From a virus: DNA of 64,000 nucleotides. Shown here one piece after another: positions 32,314-40,161 of the stretch (its first letter is position 1; each line of letters begins with the position of its first letter). The notes below the pieces were generated by a model. The model searched no databases, was not told the DNA's origin, and saw only the letters and a list, made by a program, of their open reading frames with translations. The position numbers and the translations under genes were made by a program. The stretch is taken from positions 61,433 to 125,432 of IMG/VR virus record IMGVR_UViG_3300036832_001166, one strand, 5' to 3'.

Positions 32314-32537
32314 CCGAGCCGGTTCTCCGCCGTCGCTGCCGCATCTACGTCGATGGCGTCTACGTCGGCTGGGTGGTCAAGCGCGAGGGCCGGTTCCGCG
32401 CGTACGTCACGCACCCGCAGGGCGGCTTCATGAGCGTCGAGGGCAGCTCGCGCCGCGCCGCCGCACAGAACGCCTGGAGCGCACGATGTGTGCTAGACTC
32501 ACTGTACAAGGAGCAATCGACCGAGGAGCCGAAATGA
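32310..32537 (+). CDS. Small basic hypothetical protein carrying a promoter in its 3' end
   Basis: 75 residues, GTG in an overlap. CRIYVDGVYVGWVVKREGRF is beta-rich, followed by SSRRAAAQNAW helix. The 19-bp box at 32478-32494 and the next SD are inside its last 20 codons, which therefore serve two purposes. Confidence 0.62.
   Translation: MTEPVLRRRCRIYVDGVYVGWVVKREGRFRAYVTHPQGGFMSVEGSSRRAAAQNAWSARCVLDSLYKEQSTEEPK
32476..32499 (+). promoter_or_regulatory. Box promoter inside a coding sequence
   Basis: GGAGCGCACGATGTGTGCTA with -10 TAGACT (32494-32499), followed by ATCGACCGAGGAG and ATG 32534; no obvious hairpin in this leader. Confidence 0.75.
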
Positions 32538-32821
32538 GCGTGAAGATCCGCGCCGTGTACCGCCTTGAGCCCGCCGGGCTCATAGACCGCACCGATGCGC
32601 GCGTGACGGCGTACGCCGGACGCGAGGTGCAGATGATCCAGCCGTGGGGCTGTCCCCGCAACGGGACGATGGGGATGGTGTACGTCCAGCTCGCCGAGGA
32701 GGGCGAGTTCATCGGGCTCGTCAGCAAGGCGTCGCTGGTCAAGACCGGCCGCACCGCACCGGTGCGCGACCTGGCCGCCGAGGCCCGCGACGCGCGCAGC
32801 CGCGCTCTGCTGGGGCGCTGA
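32534..32821 (+). CDS. Small hypothetical protein
   Basis: 95 residues, ATG 32534. Beta-rich RAYVRLEP-like start (IRAVYRLEPAGLIDRTD), GTMGMVYVQLAEEGEFIG, helical Ala/Arg-rich end. Possibly an SH3-like fold. Unknown. Confidence 0.65.
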   Translation: MSVKIRAVYRLEPAGLIDRTDARVTAYAGREVQMIQPWGCPRNGTMGMVYVQLAEEGEFIGLVSKASLVKTGRTAPVRDLAAEARDARSRALLGR

Positions 32822-32822
32822 C

Positions 32823-33122
32823 GTGAAAATCACCGACGAGCTGGTGCAGCAGGCGTGCCTCGCCTACGGCGGGGACGCCTTCCCCGGGCGCATGCGCCGC
32901 GCGCTGGAGGTGGCGCTCGCCGACGCGCAGCCCGGCCTGCGCGCACCGATGCTGGAGCTGGAGAAGCTCCAGAAGCTCGCGCGCGAGGCCGTTGAGATCT
33001 GGCAGGCCGGATCCGCCATGTACTCCGCCCACGAGTATGAGACCGCGATGGGCGACCTTGCCCGCGCGCTCCCGCCCAAGCCGCATGCACCGATCGAGAG
33101 CCAGCCAGGAGACCCATTCTGA
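32823..33122 (+). CDS. Hypothetical helical protein
   Basis: 99 residues, GTG start. VQQACLAYGGDAFPGRMRRALEVALAD (read as adjoining helices), later EKLQKLAREAVEIWQ. Stop overlaps next ATG. Similar modules recur in actinophages; function unknown. Confidence 0.65.
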   Translation: MKITDELVQQACLAYGGDAFPGRMRRALEVALADAQPGLRAPMLELEKLQKLAREAVEIWQAGSAMYSAHEYETAMGDLARALPPKPHAPIESQPGDPF

Positions 33123-33340
33123 TGAGGCACGTCGCAGGTGACATCGTGTTCCAGGTGAGGGGAGTGAAGGTGCGCTACTCGCCGTCGCAGGGCACGTCGA
33201 CGCGCTACCGCACCTTCTGCCCGCACGAAGTCGGGGTCAACTCCCGCACGCGGGCAGACGCCGTTGACGCTGCCCGCCACGCGGGCGACTGGTGCGCCGA
33301 GTGCGCGGCCGAGGGCCAGCCCGGGTACGACGATGCCTGA
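33122..33340 (+). CDS. Small zinc-site protein
   Basis: 72 residues. CPHEVG and WCAECAAEG can form a CxxH/CxxC site after a beta-rich N-terminus (DIVFQVRGVKVRYSP). The stop overlaps the next gene by 8 nt. Confidence 0.6.
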   Translation: MRHVAGDIVFQVRGVKVRYSPSQGTSTRYRTFCPHEVGVNSRTRADAVDAARHAGDWCAECAAEGQPGYDDA

Positions 33341-33722
33341 GCTGGTGACCTGCACCGTCTGCGGCGACGAGGACACGCTCACGTTCTCGGGCGACATCGG
33401 CGCGCGGATGCGCGAGCGCCGCGAATGCTTCCGCTGCGCGTTCTGGCTGACGCTGGCTGAGCTGGACAAGGCGGCGCCCGAGAACGTCGCGATCATCGGC
33501 GGCTGCCACTACATCATCGCGCCGGACCGCACCACCGGTCCCCCCTCGCTGGCGGGCATGGGTGGCGCGCGGTGCGTCATCGCCTTCCACGACGGCCGCG
33601 AGCGGGTCACGCACAACCTGTGGCACCAGGGCACTATCCCTGACCGCTTCCGCGACCTGTTCCCGGACAACGCATCCTGGGGCGAGACGGGGCGACTCAC
33701 GACCCGCCAGAGAACACCGTAG
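33333..33722 (+). CDS. Zinc-ribbon protein
   Basis: 129 residues. CTVCGDED and CFRCAFW form a zinc ribbon (residues ~7-37). The second half (IGGCHYIIAPDRTTGP, GARCVIAFHDGRERVTHNLW) resembles the small domain that reads out bound nucleic acid or mRNA in phage regulators, but this is inference. Last gene before a box promoter. Confidence 0.68.
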   Translation: MPELVTCTVCGDEDTLTFSGDIGARMRERRECFRCAFWLTLAELDKAAPENVAIIGGCHYIIAPDRTTGPPSLAGMGGARCVIAFHDGRERVTHNLWHQGTIPDRFRDLFPDNASWGETGRLTTRQRTP

Positions 33723-33751
33723 CGCACGATGTGTGCTACAATGAACTTGTG
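33720..33751 (+). promoter_or_regulatory. Box promoter driving a leaderless gene
   Basis: TAGCGCACGATGTGTGCTA with TACAAT (33737-33742), six bases, GTG 33749. The box and the leaderless arrangement coincide here. Confidence 0.8.
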
Positions 33752-33952
33752 ACCAGAGAAGAACAGACCGCCCGTTACACCGTCGTCGACCGGTACGCCA
33801 CCACGGCGTCCGCGCTGCGCCCCAAGTCGACCGCCATCAACCCTCGCTACTGGGTGTGGGACACGGTCGAGCACACGATCGTCGACGAGTTCACCACCAA
33901 GCGCCCGGCAACGATGGCCGCGCGCGACCTCAACAAGGAGGCACGCCAGTGA
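33749..33952 (+). CDS. Small hypothetical protein
   Basis: 67 residues from GTG 33749. TREEQTARYTVVDRYATTAS, INPRYWVWDTVEHTIVDEF and TMAARDLNKEA. Pattern (strand, strand, helix) is shared by several neighbours, suggesting recurrent small-domain duplication. Confidence 0.63.
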   Translation: MTREEQTARYTVVDRYATTASALRPKSTAINPRYWVWDTVEHTIVDEFTTKRPATMAARDLNKEARQ

Positions 33953-34194
33953 CCGGCGCACCGACCTGGAGCCGCGGCCGCGACGACTATGGCCGCAGCG
34001 TCCACTACCTCACCAGCGGGATGACGTTCCGCACCCTCGGCGTCGTCGTCCGCCTCCCGAAGGCGGCGATCGAGACGCACGACGGGTGCAAGTACCTCGT
34101 CAACAACTGGAGCCTGGCGGACCGCGACGCCGCCGTGAGCTACGCGCGCACGCTGTCTGAGGCCAAGCGGCGCTTGATCGAGGCGACCCGATGA
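33949..34194 (+). CDS. Small hypothetical protein
   Basis: 81 residues, GTG in overlap. GRSVHYLTSGMTFRTLGVVV then HDGCKYLVNNWSLADRDAAV and a terminal helix. Unknown. Confidence 0.62.
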   Translation: MTGAPTWSRGRDDYGRSVHYLTSGMTFRTLGVVVRLPKAAIETHDGCKYLVNNWSLADRDAAVSYARTLSEAKRRLIEATR

Positions 34195-34442
34195 TCGCGG
34201 CGATCCAAGGCAACTGGTGGCTGGACGAGGGGCGAGACTCCGGCGTCTGGCCGTGCGAGGTGCTCGACGTGAGCATCTTCGGCGTCCGCGTGCGGACCAC
34301 GCACGACGCCAGCCTGTACTACGGCGAGACGATCATCGTGGACCACAACCGCGTCTACGACAGCGGCTTCAACCGCGTCCGCGAGGCGCTGGTCCGTGCC
34401 GAAGACAGGCCGTCAGACCAGCCCGCGACAAGCTGGCTGTAG
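34191..34442 (+). CDS. Small hypothetical protein
   Basis: 83 residues. GNWWLDEGRDSGVWPCEVLD and VSIFGVRVRTTHDASLYYGE indicate a small beta protein. Ends at the next box. Confidence 0.63.
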   Translation: MIAAIQGNWWLDEGRDSGVWPCEVLDVSIFGVRVRTTHDASLYYGETIIVDHNRVYDSGFNRVREALVRAEDRPSDQPATSWL

Positions 34443-34484
34443 CGCACAACGTGCGCTAGAATGAACAGGGCGGCATGAGCCGCC
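34440..34484 (+). promoter_or_regulatory. Box promoter with leader hairpin
   Basis: TAGCGCACAACGTGCGCTA (near-perfect dyad), -10 TAGAAT (34457-34462), hairpin GGCGGC-ATGA-GCCGCC (34469-34484), CCGACCGAGGAG, ATG 34504. Confidence 0.85.
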
Positions 34485-34503
34485 ACCCGACCGAGGAGAC
34501 CCC

Positions 34504-34773
34504 ATGAAACCGACACTGGCAGACGCAACCGCGCGCCTGTCCACCCTGGTGCGCGAGAGCCTGTCCGGCGCCGAGCTGATCGAGTTCAAGCCGCTGGACG
34601 AGACGGCCAACGAGAACCGCTACGTCGTGCGCTGGAAGCGAGCGACGCGCGCCTACGTTCAAGAGGGCACGCACGTCGCCTGCCTGCACATCGACGGCCG
34701 CTCGATGCTGGTCTGGGGCCACTACACCCAAGACGAGGCCGACGCCCGTCGCGACTACCAGGAGCGCGCATGA
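34504..34773 (+). CDS. Hypothetical protein
   Basis: 89 residues. LADATARLSTLVRESLSGAE helix followed by beta strands (NRYVVRWKRATRAYVQEG, VACLHIDGRSMLVWGHY). Stop overlaps the next ATG. Unknown. Confidence 0.65.
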   Translation: MKPTLADATARLSTLVRESLSGAELIEFKPLDETANENRYVVRWKRATRAYVQEGTHVACLHIDGRSMLVWGHYTQDEADARRDYQERA

Positions 34774-34997
34774 ACACCATCGAGGCCATTATCGACCGCG
34801 CCAGTGACGGCGACGGCTACACCGTCCTGACGCGTGTCGACGGCAACAACCCCTGGGGTGTGGGCGTGAACTTCCCGACATGGGCGGGCGCGCGCACCGT
34901 GGCGGTGACCATCCTGAACGCCACCAACACGACACGTATCGCTGTCAGAACCAAGCTGACCGACCGGACAGCCCGACCGACCGAGGAGACCCCATGA
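34770..34997 (+). CDS. Small hypothetical protein
   Basis: 75 residues. RASDGDGYTVLTRVDGNNPW; WAGARTVAVTILNATNTTR. The C-terminal RPTEETP is again the translation of the SD of the next gene. Confidence 0.63.
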   Translation: MNTIEAIIDRASDGDGYTVLTRVDGNNPWGVGVNFPTWAGARTVAVTILNATNTTRIAVRTKLTDRTARPTEETP

Positions 34998-35422
34998 CCA
35001 CCACTATCGAGCCGCGCGTCACCTTCAACAAGGCCGCGCGCACGATCAAGGCCGACTACCTGATCGCCACCGACAACGAGGGCCTCGGCGGGCGCGAGCG
35101 CCGCGTCTACGCCAGCTTCCGCGTCGGCTACGACAAGGGAGGCATGAACTACTTCAGCGGCAACCAGACGCCGCGGAGCTACACCGCATCCATCAGCCGC
35201 GTGACCGAGGAGGAGATCTTCGACCGTGACGGCAACCGGATCGGCATGTCGCAGAGCTTCACCCTGTTCAAGGGGCTCGGCCTGGCTCGCTCCGAGCCGG
35301 TGGGGCGCTACTCGGAGAAGGGGCTGCGCGCCTACTACGACGAGATCCAGCCCCGCTTCGACGAGCTGCGGCTGGAGGACGACCGGATCAGCCGGTTCTT
35401 CGACCCGGACGCCGACGCATGA
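34994..35422 (+). CDS. Hypothetical beta-rich protein
   Basis: 142 residues, ATG 34994 with GAGGAGACCCC. VTFNKAARTIKADYLIATD, RRVYASFRVGYDKGGMNYFS, IFDRDGNRIGMSQSFTLF. It looks like a single antiparallel sheet domain. Unknown. Confidence 0.65.
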   Translation: MTTTIEPRVTFNKAARTIKADYLIATDNEGLGGRERRVYASFRVGYDKGGMNYFSGNQTPRSYTASISRVTEEEIFDRDGNRIGMSQSFTLFKGLGLARSEPVGRYSEKGLRAYYDEIQPRFDELRLEDDRISRFFDPDADA

Positions 35423-35652
35423 CGAGCGAGTTCCCGATCAACCACGAGATGCCCAACGGCGCGTCCATTGCCGACTGGCTCGGCACGGCAGCATCCGCCG
35501 CCCGAGTGGCGGCGGATCACATCGAGGATGTTCGCGGCGGCGTATCGACCCGCATCTCGCGCGCGAAGCTTCGCAAGGCCGTCGAGCAGCTTCAGCAGGC
35601 GCTCAGCGAGATCCAGACCGTCACCCTGTACACCAGGGGGGAGGAGGAGTGA
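35419..35652 (+). CDS. Small helical protein
   Basis: 77 residues. ADWLGTAASAARVAADHIED and KAVEQLQQALSEIQTVTLY are amphipathic helices. It ends in GEEE whose codons form the GGAGGAGG SD for the next GTG. Confidence 0.62.
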   Translation: MTSEFPINHEMPNGASIADWLGTAASAARVAADHIEDVRGGVSTRISRAKLRKAVEQLQQALSEIQTVTLYTRGEEE

Positions 35653-36203
35653 GCAAGGGCAACCCGCGCACCTGGGATCCGCTGGTCATCGGGCCAGCGT
35701 CCCGCGGGGACGGCCGCCCGAGCATGGCGCAGGCGTTCTACGAGAGCGGCGGCCGCAAGCACTTCTTCGTCTACCGCACGCCGATGCCCGCGACGAAGTG
35801 CCTCGGCTTCCGCAACCGTCTGTACAACGGGTTCGCGCTCGTGTTTGAGGACGGCTCGATGCACCTGAGCTTCAAGCGCAACGACCGCGCCGCTGTCCGT
35901 GACTGGCGCCACTTCCAGGCGATCAAGAACGAGGTGGCCGGGCCCGAGCGCGAGGCGATCGAGATCTTCCCGCCGGAGTCGATGCTGGTCGACGCCGCCA
36001 ACGAGTACCACCTCTTCGTGCTGCCGGAGAGCCAGATGAGCCCGCTCGGCTTCATCGAGCGAGCGGTGGCGGAGCAGGTGCAGGACAGCACCGTCCACCA
36101 TGACCACGCGCTGTACCGCCAGACCGGCCAGTCCGGCTACCGGCAGCGGCCCTGGGAGCCCGGCCTGCCGACCGGCCCGGCCACCGGCGACGTCGTCACC
36201 TAG
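35649..36203 (+). CDS. DUF7694-like conserved phage protein
   Basis: 184 residues, GTG within GGAGTGAGC. The central RDWRHFQAIKNEVAGPEREA then IEIFPPESMLVDAANEYHLF is a conserved phage segment I associate with DUF7694 (W-x-x-x-Q-x-IKN-x-x-xGxE and DxxNxYHL). Function not known. The next box promoter begins inside its last codon. Confidence 0.68.
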   Translation: MSKGNPRTWDPLVIGPASRGDGRPSMAQAFYESGGRKHFFVYRTPMPATKCLGFRNRLYNGFALVFEDGSMHLSFKRNDRAAVRDWRHFQAIKNEVAGPEREAIEIFPPESMLVDAANEYHLFVLPESQMSPLGFIERAVAEQVQDSTVHHDHALYRQTGQSGYRQRPWEPGLPTGPATGDVVT

Positions 36204-36246
36204 CGCACGATATGTGCTACACTCTAGGTGCGGTCAGAAGAGCCGC
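36201..36246 (+). promoter_or_regulatory. Box promoter with short leader hairpin
   Basis: TAGCGCACGATATGTGCTA, -10 TACACT (36218-36223), GCGG/CCGC hairpin (36230-36246) with loop TCAGAAGAG, CCGACCGAGGAG. Confidence 0.82.
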
Positions 36247-36271
36247 GAATCCCCCCGACCGAGGAGACCAA

Positions 36272-36589
36272 GTGACCGAGACCGAGACCTTCCGTCCCTG
36301 CGATACGCAACAGACCGTGGAGCAGATCGGCCGCATGAACGTGTTCGCCATCAGCGGCGGCCGGATCATGCGGCGCGAGACCGGGATCACCCTCCCCGTC
36401 GGATCCGGCTACAGCGTGACCGTCGACCTGGACTGGAACGACACCTACGTCGTTCGCCGGGTCTTCAAGCGCGGCGCCAAGATCTGGATCAAGGGCGAGC
36501 AGCGCGACGTCTACTGCGACGAGGTGGGCGAGGTGGCCTACCGCGCGTCCTGCTTCCGCAACGGCGCATGGGGGGAGGCGGCGGCATGA
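36272..36589 (+). CDS. Hypothetical protein
   Basis: 105 residues, GTG start. IGRMNVFAISGGRIMRRETG, LPVGSGYSVTVDLDWNDTYV, VYCDEVGEVAYRASCF. This arrangement is that of a small beta protein found in several actinophage accessory regions; no named family. Confidence 0.65.
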   Translation: MTETETFRPCDTQQTVEQIGRMNVFAISGGRIMRRETGITLPVGSGYSVTVDLDWNDTYVVRRVFKRGAKIWIKGEQRDVYCDEVGEVAYRASCFRNGAWGEAAA

Positions 36590-36756
36590 CGGACGAACGA
36601 GCAATCCTGCAGGCGCGTCTGCGCGCGCTGGCGACCCGTCTCAACTCCTACTACCCGCGCCCGGCGGGCTCGCCCATGCCGTTTGGCGAGGAGGCCGCAA
36701 GAGCGGAAGCGCGCGAGGTCGAAGCTCGCTTGCGCGAACTGAGGGAGGAGCGATGA
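36586..36756 (+). CDS. Short charged helical protein
   Basis: 56 residues. Nearly all helix: ERAILQARLRALATRLNSYY and EAARAEAREVEARLRELREE. Overlaps both neighbours. Unknown. Confidence 0.6.
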   Translation: MTDERAILQARLRALATRLNSYYPRPAGSPMPFGEEAARAEAREVEARLRELREER

Positions 36757-36977
36757 CCGTGACCCAGCCCGACATCGTGGCGGTGGAGATCGCCGCCCGC
36801 CGCGGGATCACCGTGGAGCAGGCCGAGGCCATCGTGGCAGCGGCCAGGCCGCTGTGGAACGCGTTGGAGCCGCTGGTAGACGCCTACGGCGGCGCGGAGT
36901 TCGACCGGATCTTTCCGGAGACCATCGACGCGATCCACAAGCTCGCCAACCCGCTGGCGTACGAGGAGACGACGTGA
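36753..36977 (+). CDS. Small helical protein upstream of ardA
   Basis: 74 residues. VAVEIAARRGITVEQAEAIV and RIFPETIDAIHKLANPLAYE. Ends in YEETT, whose codons contain the SD of ardA. Possibly an ArdA co-factor; unknown. Confidence 0.62.
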   Translation: MTVTQPDIVAVEIAARRGITVEQAEAIVAAARPLWNALEPLVDAYGGAEFDRIFPETIDAIHKLANPLAYEETT

Positions 36978-37576
36978 TCACCGTGACCGACACACCACGC
37001 ATCTGGATCGCCGATCTCGCCGCCTACAACAACGGCGTGCTGCACGGCCGGTGGGTTGATGCGACCGACGCCGACGAGCTGAACGAGGCCAAGGACGCGA
37101 TTATCGCCTCCAGCCCCATCGAGGGCGCGGAGGAGTGGGCCATCCACGACTACGACGGCTTCGGCGACTTGACCTACAAGCTCGGCGAGTACGCCAGCTT
37201 CGACACCGTCGCGAAGATCGGCGCGCTGATCGAGGAGTACGGCGACGAGTTCATCGCTTGGGTCGACGCCGTCGAGCCCGACCTGGAGGACATCGACGAG
37301 CGCAGCTTCCAGGAGGCCCGCCGCGGCGCCTGGGACAGCGAGGCCGACTGGGCCCGCGACCGCGTCGAGAGCCTCGGCTACGAGGGTGTCCAGCCCGGCG
37401 AGTACGTCCCGAAGGAGCGCGGTGGCTGGAGCAGCAGCGAGGGCGCGATCGACGTCATCGACCTGCTGCTGAACCACCTCGATCTGGACATGGTCGCGCG
37501 TGACTGCAGCGCCAACGGCGAGGTGGACTTCGCGACCGTCAACGGACAGCTTTACGCGTTTGATCCGAACGCGTGA
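36974..37576 (+). CDS. ardA: ArdA-type antirestriction protein
   Basis: 200 residues, GTG with GAGGAGACGAC. PRIWIADLAAYNNGVLHGRW is the diagnostic ArdA N-terminus, followed by GAEEWAIHDYDGF and a strongly acidic body. ArdA is an elongated DNA mimic that blocks type I restriction (and some methyltransferase) complexes, protecting incoming DNA. It ends an operon controlled by the box at 36201, consistent with early expression. Confidence 0.92.
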   Translation: MITVTDTPRIWIADLAAYNNGVLHGRWVDATDADELNEAKDAIIASSPIEGAEEWAIHDYDGFGDLTYKLGEYASFDTVAKIGALIEEYGDEFIAWVDAVEPDLEDIDERSFQEARRGAWDSEADWARDRVESLGYEGVQPGEYVPKERGGWSSSEGAIDVIDLLLNHLDLDMVARDCSANGEVDFATVNGQLYAFDPNA

Positions 37577-37595
37577 CCAACTGCGGATGGGGGCA

Positions 37596-37664
37596 CCGGG
37601 TGAGCGGGGCGGCTCACCCGGACGCAGACCAAGCGGGAGGGCCGCGCATCCCCGTGCGCGGCCC
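37596..37664 (+). terminator. Two consecutive strong hairpins
   Basis: A 10-bp perfect stem at 37596-37605/37612-37621 (loop GGGGCG) and another at 37639-37648/37655-37664 (loop TCCCCG). No T-run follows, so they may be terminators of an unusual type or structures in the leader of the gene at 37687. Confidence 0.65.
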
Positions 37665-37686
37665 TCACCTCACCCAACCAGGAGAC

Positions 37687-38244
37687 ATGATGATCAGAGA
37701 TGAGCTGAGGGACGCCGCCGTGGCGGTCGTCCAGGAACGCGCCGCCGCGGCGCTCGCAGACGCGGAGGAGCGTCACGTCCGCACCGAGTACATCGAGGCG
37801 TACCAGGTGGCGCACGTCCTCCAAGGGCGCGGGCTGCTCACACACCCCGACCAGGACAGCAAGAGCTGGACCCACAAGGAGGCTGCGCACCGGTCGATCG
37901 ACGGCAAGGCCAAGCGCCTGCTCGACGAGGCGGCCGCCGACGGGCGGATCCTGCGCTTCTCCTCCCGCGACGTCAAGGCGCTGCCCTGGCTGGACGGCTA
38001 CCCCCGGTCGCTGAGCGGCAACTCGGTTGGCTACACCACCCCCGAGCTGTATGAGGCCGCGCAGGCCGCCGTGGCCGCCCGCGAGGAGCGTGAGCGCCTG
38101 GAGCTGGAAGTCCTGACCGACCTGCTCGACCATGCCGACAGGCTCGGCATGCCCAAGCCGGTCAAGGCCAATCGGACGACCGTGACCTACGACGTCCACG
38201 GCCTGCACGACATCGTCCGGCTCCTGGAACCTGACCAGGCCTAA
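37687..38244 (+). CDS. Hypothetical helical protein
   Basis: 185 residues, first of an ATGATG pair, SD AGGAGACATG. RTEYIEAYQVAHVLQGRGLL, EAAHRSIDGKAKRLLDEAAA, LDGYPRSLSGNSVGYTTPEL and a helical C-terminus. It is preceded by two hairpins and ends at the next box. Could be DNA-binding; unknown. Confidence 0.65.
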   Translation: MMIRDELRDAAVAVVQERAAAALADAEERHVRTEYIEAYQVAHVLQGRGLLTHPDQDSKSWTHKEAAHRSIDGKAKRLLDEAAADGRILRFSSRDVKALPWLDGYPRSLSGNSVGYTTPELYEAAQAAVAAREERERLELEVLTDLLDHADRLGMPKPVKANRTTVTYDVHGLHDIVRLLEPDQA

Positions 38245-38264
38245 CACAAGATTTGCGCTACACT
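38242..38264 (+). promoter_or_regulatory. Box promoter (diverged)
   Basis: TAACACAAGATTTGCGCTA with -10 TACACT (38259-38264). The left half is diverged, the -10 side is kept. CCGACCGAGGAGG and ATG 38300 follow. Confidence 0.7.
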
Positions 38265-38299
38265 GAGCGCACCACTACGCACCGACCGAGGAGGAAGCA

Positions 38300-38602
38300 A
38301 TGAGCAAGGTCATGGGCGCCGACACCGTCATCGCCCTCAACAAGACAGCCGTCCGCAAGAAGTACAACCGCACGCTGAGCAGCAAGTTCATCGAGCGGCT
38401 CGCCGACGACGGCGTCAACATCGTCGTCACGCACCTGCTACACGGCGACGGCGAGTATGTCCGCACGCTGACGATGTTCAAGCTCGCCGACCGCGACGAG
38501 CCCGTCGAGGGCTGGCTCGACGTCAGCCTGGAGGACTTCAACCGGCTCGCTGACGTCGAGCGCCAGCCCGACGGCCAGTACACCGTCAAGGCGGCGACGT
38601 GA
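38300..38602 (+). CDS. Hypothetical protein
   Basis: 100 residues. ALNKTAVRKKYNRTLSSKFI, ADDGVNIVVTHLLHGDGEYV and LDVSLEDFNRLADVER. Basic N-terminus, acidic C-terminus. Unknown. Confidence 0.64.
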   Translation: MSKVMGADTVIALNKTAVRKKYNRTLSSKFIERLADDGVNIVVTHLLHGDGEYVRTLTMFKLADRDEPVEGWLDVSLEDFNRLADVERQPDGQYTVKAAT

Positions 38603-38829
38603 CCCCCGACGAGGATCTGATCCGCGCCGAGATCGACGCCTACCGCGCCGAGGCACGCGCGTTCCGCGCCGAGACAGCAGCCCACCGCGCCGAGGTTCGC
38701 GCCTTGGCCGGGGAGATGGTCGCGTGGCGCGAGCGGTTGGAAGCGCACCTCAACCGTCAGGACGAGGACATCGCCACGATCATCCGCACCCTCATGGAGA
38801 TGCGAGGCGACGGCGGCGGTGCGCAGTGA
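38599..38829 (+). CDS. Coiled-coil protein
   Basis: 76 residues, GTG start. A seven-residue (YRAEARAFRAETAAHRAEVR) repeat forms an evident coiled coil, then LNRQDEDIATIIRTLMEMRG. Likely an oligomer or scaffold-type micro-protein. Confidence 0.65.
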   Translation: MTPDEDLIRAEIDAYRAEARAFRAETAAHRAEVRALAGEMVAWRERLEAHLNRQDEDIATIIRTLMEMRGDGGGAQ

Positions 38830-39041
38830 GGGTCGTGACGCACATCCGCCACGACGGCGGCATCCGCTACGGCAACAGTCAGGGCACGCACGCGTGGTGC
38901 GGGCTGCGGATCGACATCCGCCCCTGGATCACCGTCGAGGACGCCCACGTGCGCAGCGGCCGCGGGCTCGACAGGAACGTGTGCGGCAACTGCAAGGCGG
39001 CGCTGAAGAGGGGCACCGCGAGGGCGGTGACCGGCCAATGA
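38826..39041 (+). CDS. Small zinc-site protein
   Basis: 71 residues, GTG start. HAWCGLRIDIRP and CGNCKAALKRG give three cysteines in a C...CxxC pattern, typical of small phage zinc proteins. Unknown. Confidence 0.63.
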   Translation: MRVVTHIRHDGGIRYGNSQGTHAWCGLRIDIRPWITVEDAHVRSGRGLDRNVCGNCKAALKRGTARAVTGQ

Positions 39042-39385
39042 CGGCGAGCCCTGCCGCGGCCGCAGGAGTCTCCCGGGCGCTCGACCGCGCAGGCCTGAAG
39101 CGCGCTCGCGAGATCCAGAAGGGCGTCGAGCTTCAGGGCTACTACGCCAGCCCGGCGGGCGACCACGTGCGCGTCGAGTACGTGCCCGGACCGCTTGTTG
39201 ACGAGGACGCAGCACCTGGCGTTACCGCAGACGGCCTTCAGCGCTGCCAGGCAGCGCTGACCGAGAAATACGACGTGCAGCAGAGCACAGCGATGCTCGC
39301 CTATCCCGGCGAGATGCGTGCGGGACAGGTACTTGAGGTCCGCAGCTCGCGTTGGGAGCAGCGCGGCGAGGACGGTGCGTCGTGA
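39038..39385 (+). CDS. Hypothetical protein
   Basis: 115 residues. AAAAGVSRALDRAGLKRARE, YYASPAGDHVRVEYVPG, QRCQAALTEKYDVQQS. Resembles other small alpha/beta proteins of the region. The stop overlaps the next GTG. Confidence 0.62.
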   Translation: MTASPAAAAGVSRALDRAGLKRAREIQKGVELQGYYASPAGDHVRVEYVPGPLVDEDAAPGVTADGLQRCQAALTEKYDVQQSTAMLAYPGEMRAGQVLEVRSSRWEQRGEDGAS

Positions 39386-39612
39386 GGATCGCCCTGGGCA
39401 CCGTCGAGCTGAGCCTCCGCCAACGCGCGGCGATCGGGTTCTACTACGGCACCGCGATCGCCTCCCGCGACACCTGCCGCCACTTCATCATCGGCAACGG
39501 GCTGGGAGCCATCGACGACCAGATGGCGACGCTCGACGCCTGGGAGGAGCAGTACGGCCCCTGGCGCGGAGACGCCACGCACCCCCGAGGAGGAGGAGAA
39601 CAACCATGCTGA
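39382..39612 (+). CDS. Small hypothetical protein
   Basis: 76 residues, GTG start. LRQRAAIGFYYGTAIASRDT and GLGAIDDQMATLDAWEEQYG. Its Gly-rich end (RGGGEQP) encodes the GAGGAGGAGGAG SD of the next gene. Confidence 0.62.
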   Translation: MRIALGTVELSLRQRAAIGFYYGTAIASRDTCRHFIIGNGLGAIDDQMATLDAWEEQYGPWRGDATHPRGGGEQPC

Positions 39613-39815
39613 CCGATGACCAGCGCGCTGCCCGTGAGCTGGGCGTAGAGCGTGTCGCCGGGCCGTACTTTCTCGATGCGAGATCCGTCGAGCTGAAGCG
39701 GGCGAAGGCTCTGCTTGATCGCGCGGGCGTTCCCTACGTAGATCTGGGGTGGGAGAAGGGCACCCGCGCGCTCTACGTGCCTGAGGGCTCGGACCTGTCC
39801 GGAGTGTTCGCATGA
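39606..39815 (+). CDS. Small hypothetical protein
   Basis: 69 residues, ATG with a GAGGAGGAGGAG SD. DQRAARELGVERVAGPYFLD, AKALLDRAGVPYVDLGWEKG: helix-strand pattern. Unknown. Confidence 0.63.
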   Translation: MLTDDQRAARELGVERVAGPYFLDARSVELKRAKALLDRAGVPYVDLGWEKGTRALYVPEGSDLSGVFA

Positions 39816-40051
39816 GCGTCAGGATCCTGACCGGTCACGAGCAGGGCGACAGCGGCTACGAGACCGCGCTCGCGTGTCTGTTTGACAGCGTGACCGGCTG
39901 GGCGTTCGGCCCGGTGTTCCGCCGCGGCGAGGACGGCGAGTCGCCCGAGGACGCAGCGCAGGCGTTCCTTGACTGGTTGCCTGAGGACGCCCGCACAATC
40001 CCCGCGCGCGAGCTGGAGGAGCTGTACGGCCGCTGGCTGAACGAGCGCTGA
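39812..40051 (+). CDS. Small hypothetical protein
   Basis: 79 residues. MSVRILTGHEQGDSGYETAL, LFDSVTGWAFGPVFR, EDAAQAFLDWLPEDAR. Found as last gene of the cluster; unknown. Confidence 0.64.
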   Translation: MSVRILTGHEQGDSGYETALACLFDSVTGWAFGPVFRRGEDGESPEDAAQAFLDWLPEDARTIPARELEELYGRWLNER

Positions 40052-40146
40052 AGCCCGTTTGACCCGGCCGACCCGGCCGGATTTACGCTGGCCTTATGTG
40101 GCGGATCCTTGCGGATCCTTTGTGTGGGCGCCGCGGAGGGCGGCAG

Positions 40147-40161
40147 TAAGGTTGGCGCGTG
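40147..40161 (+). promoter_or_regulatory. Candidate leaderless promoter
   Basis: TAAGGT (40147-40152), six bases, GTG 40159. Preceded by a direct repeat GCGGATCCTT (two copies near 40102 and 40112). Confidence 0.55.
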
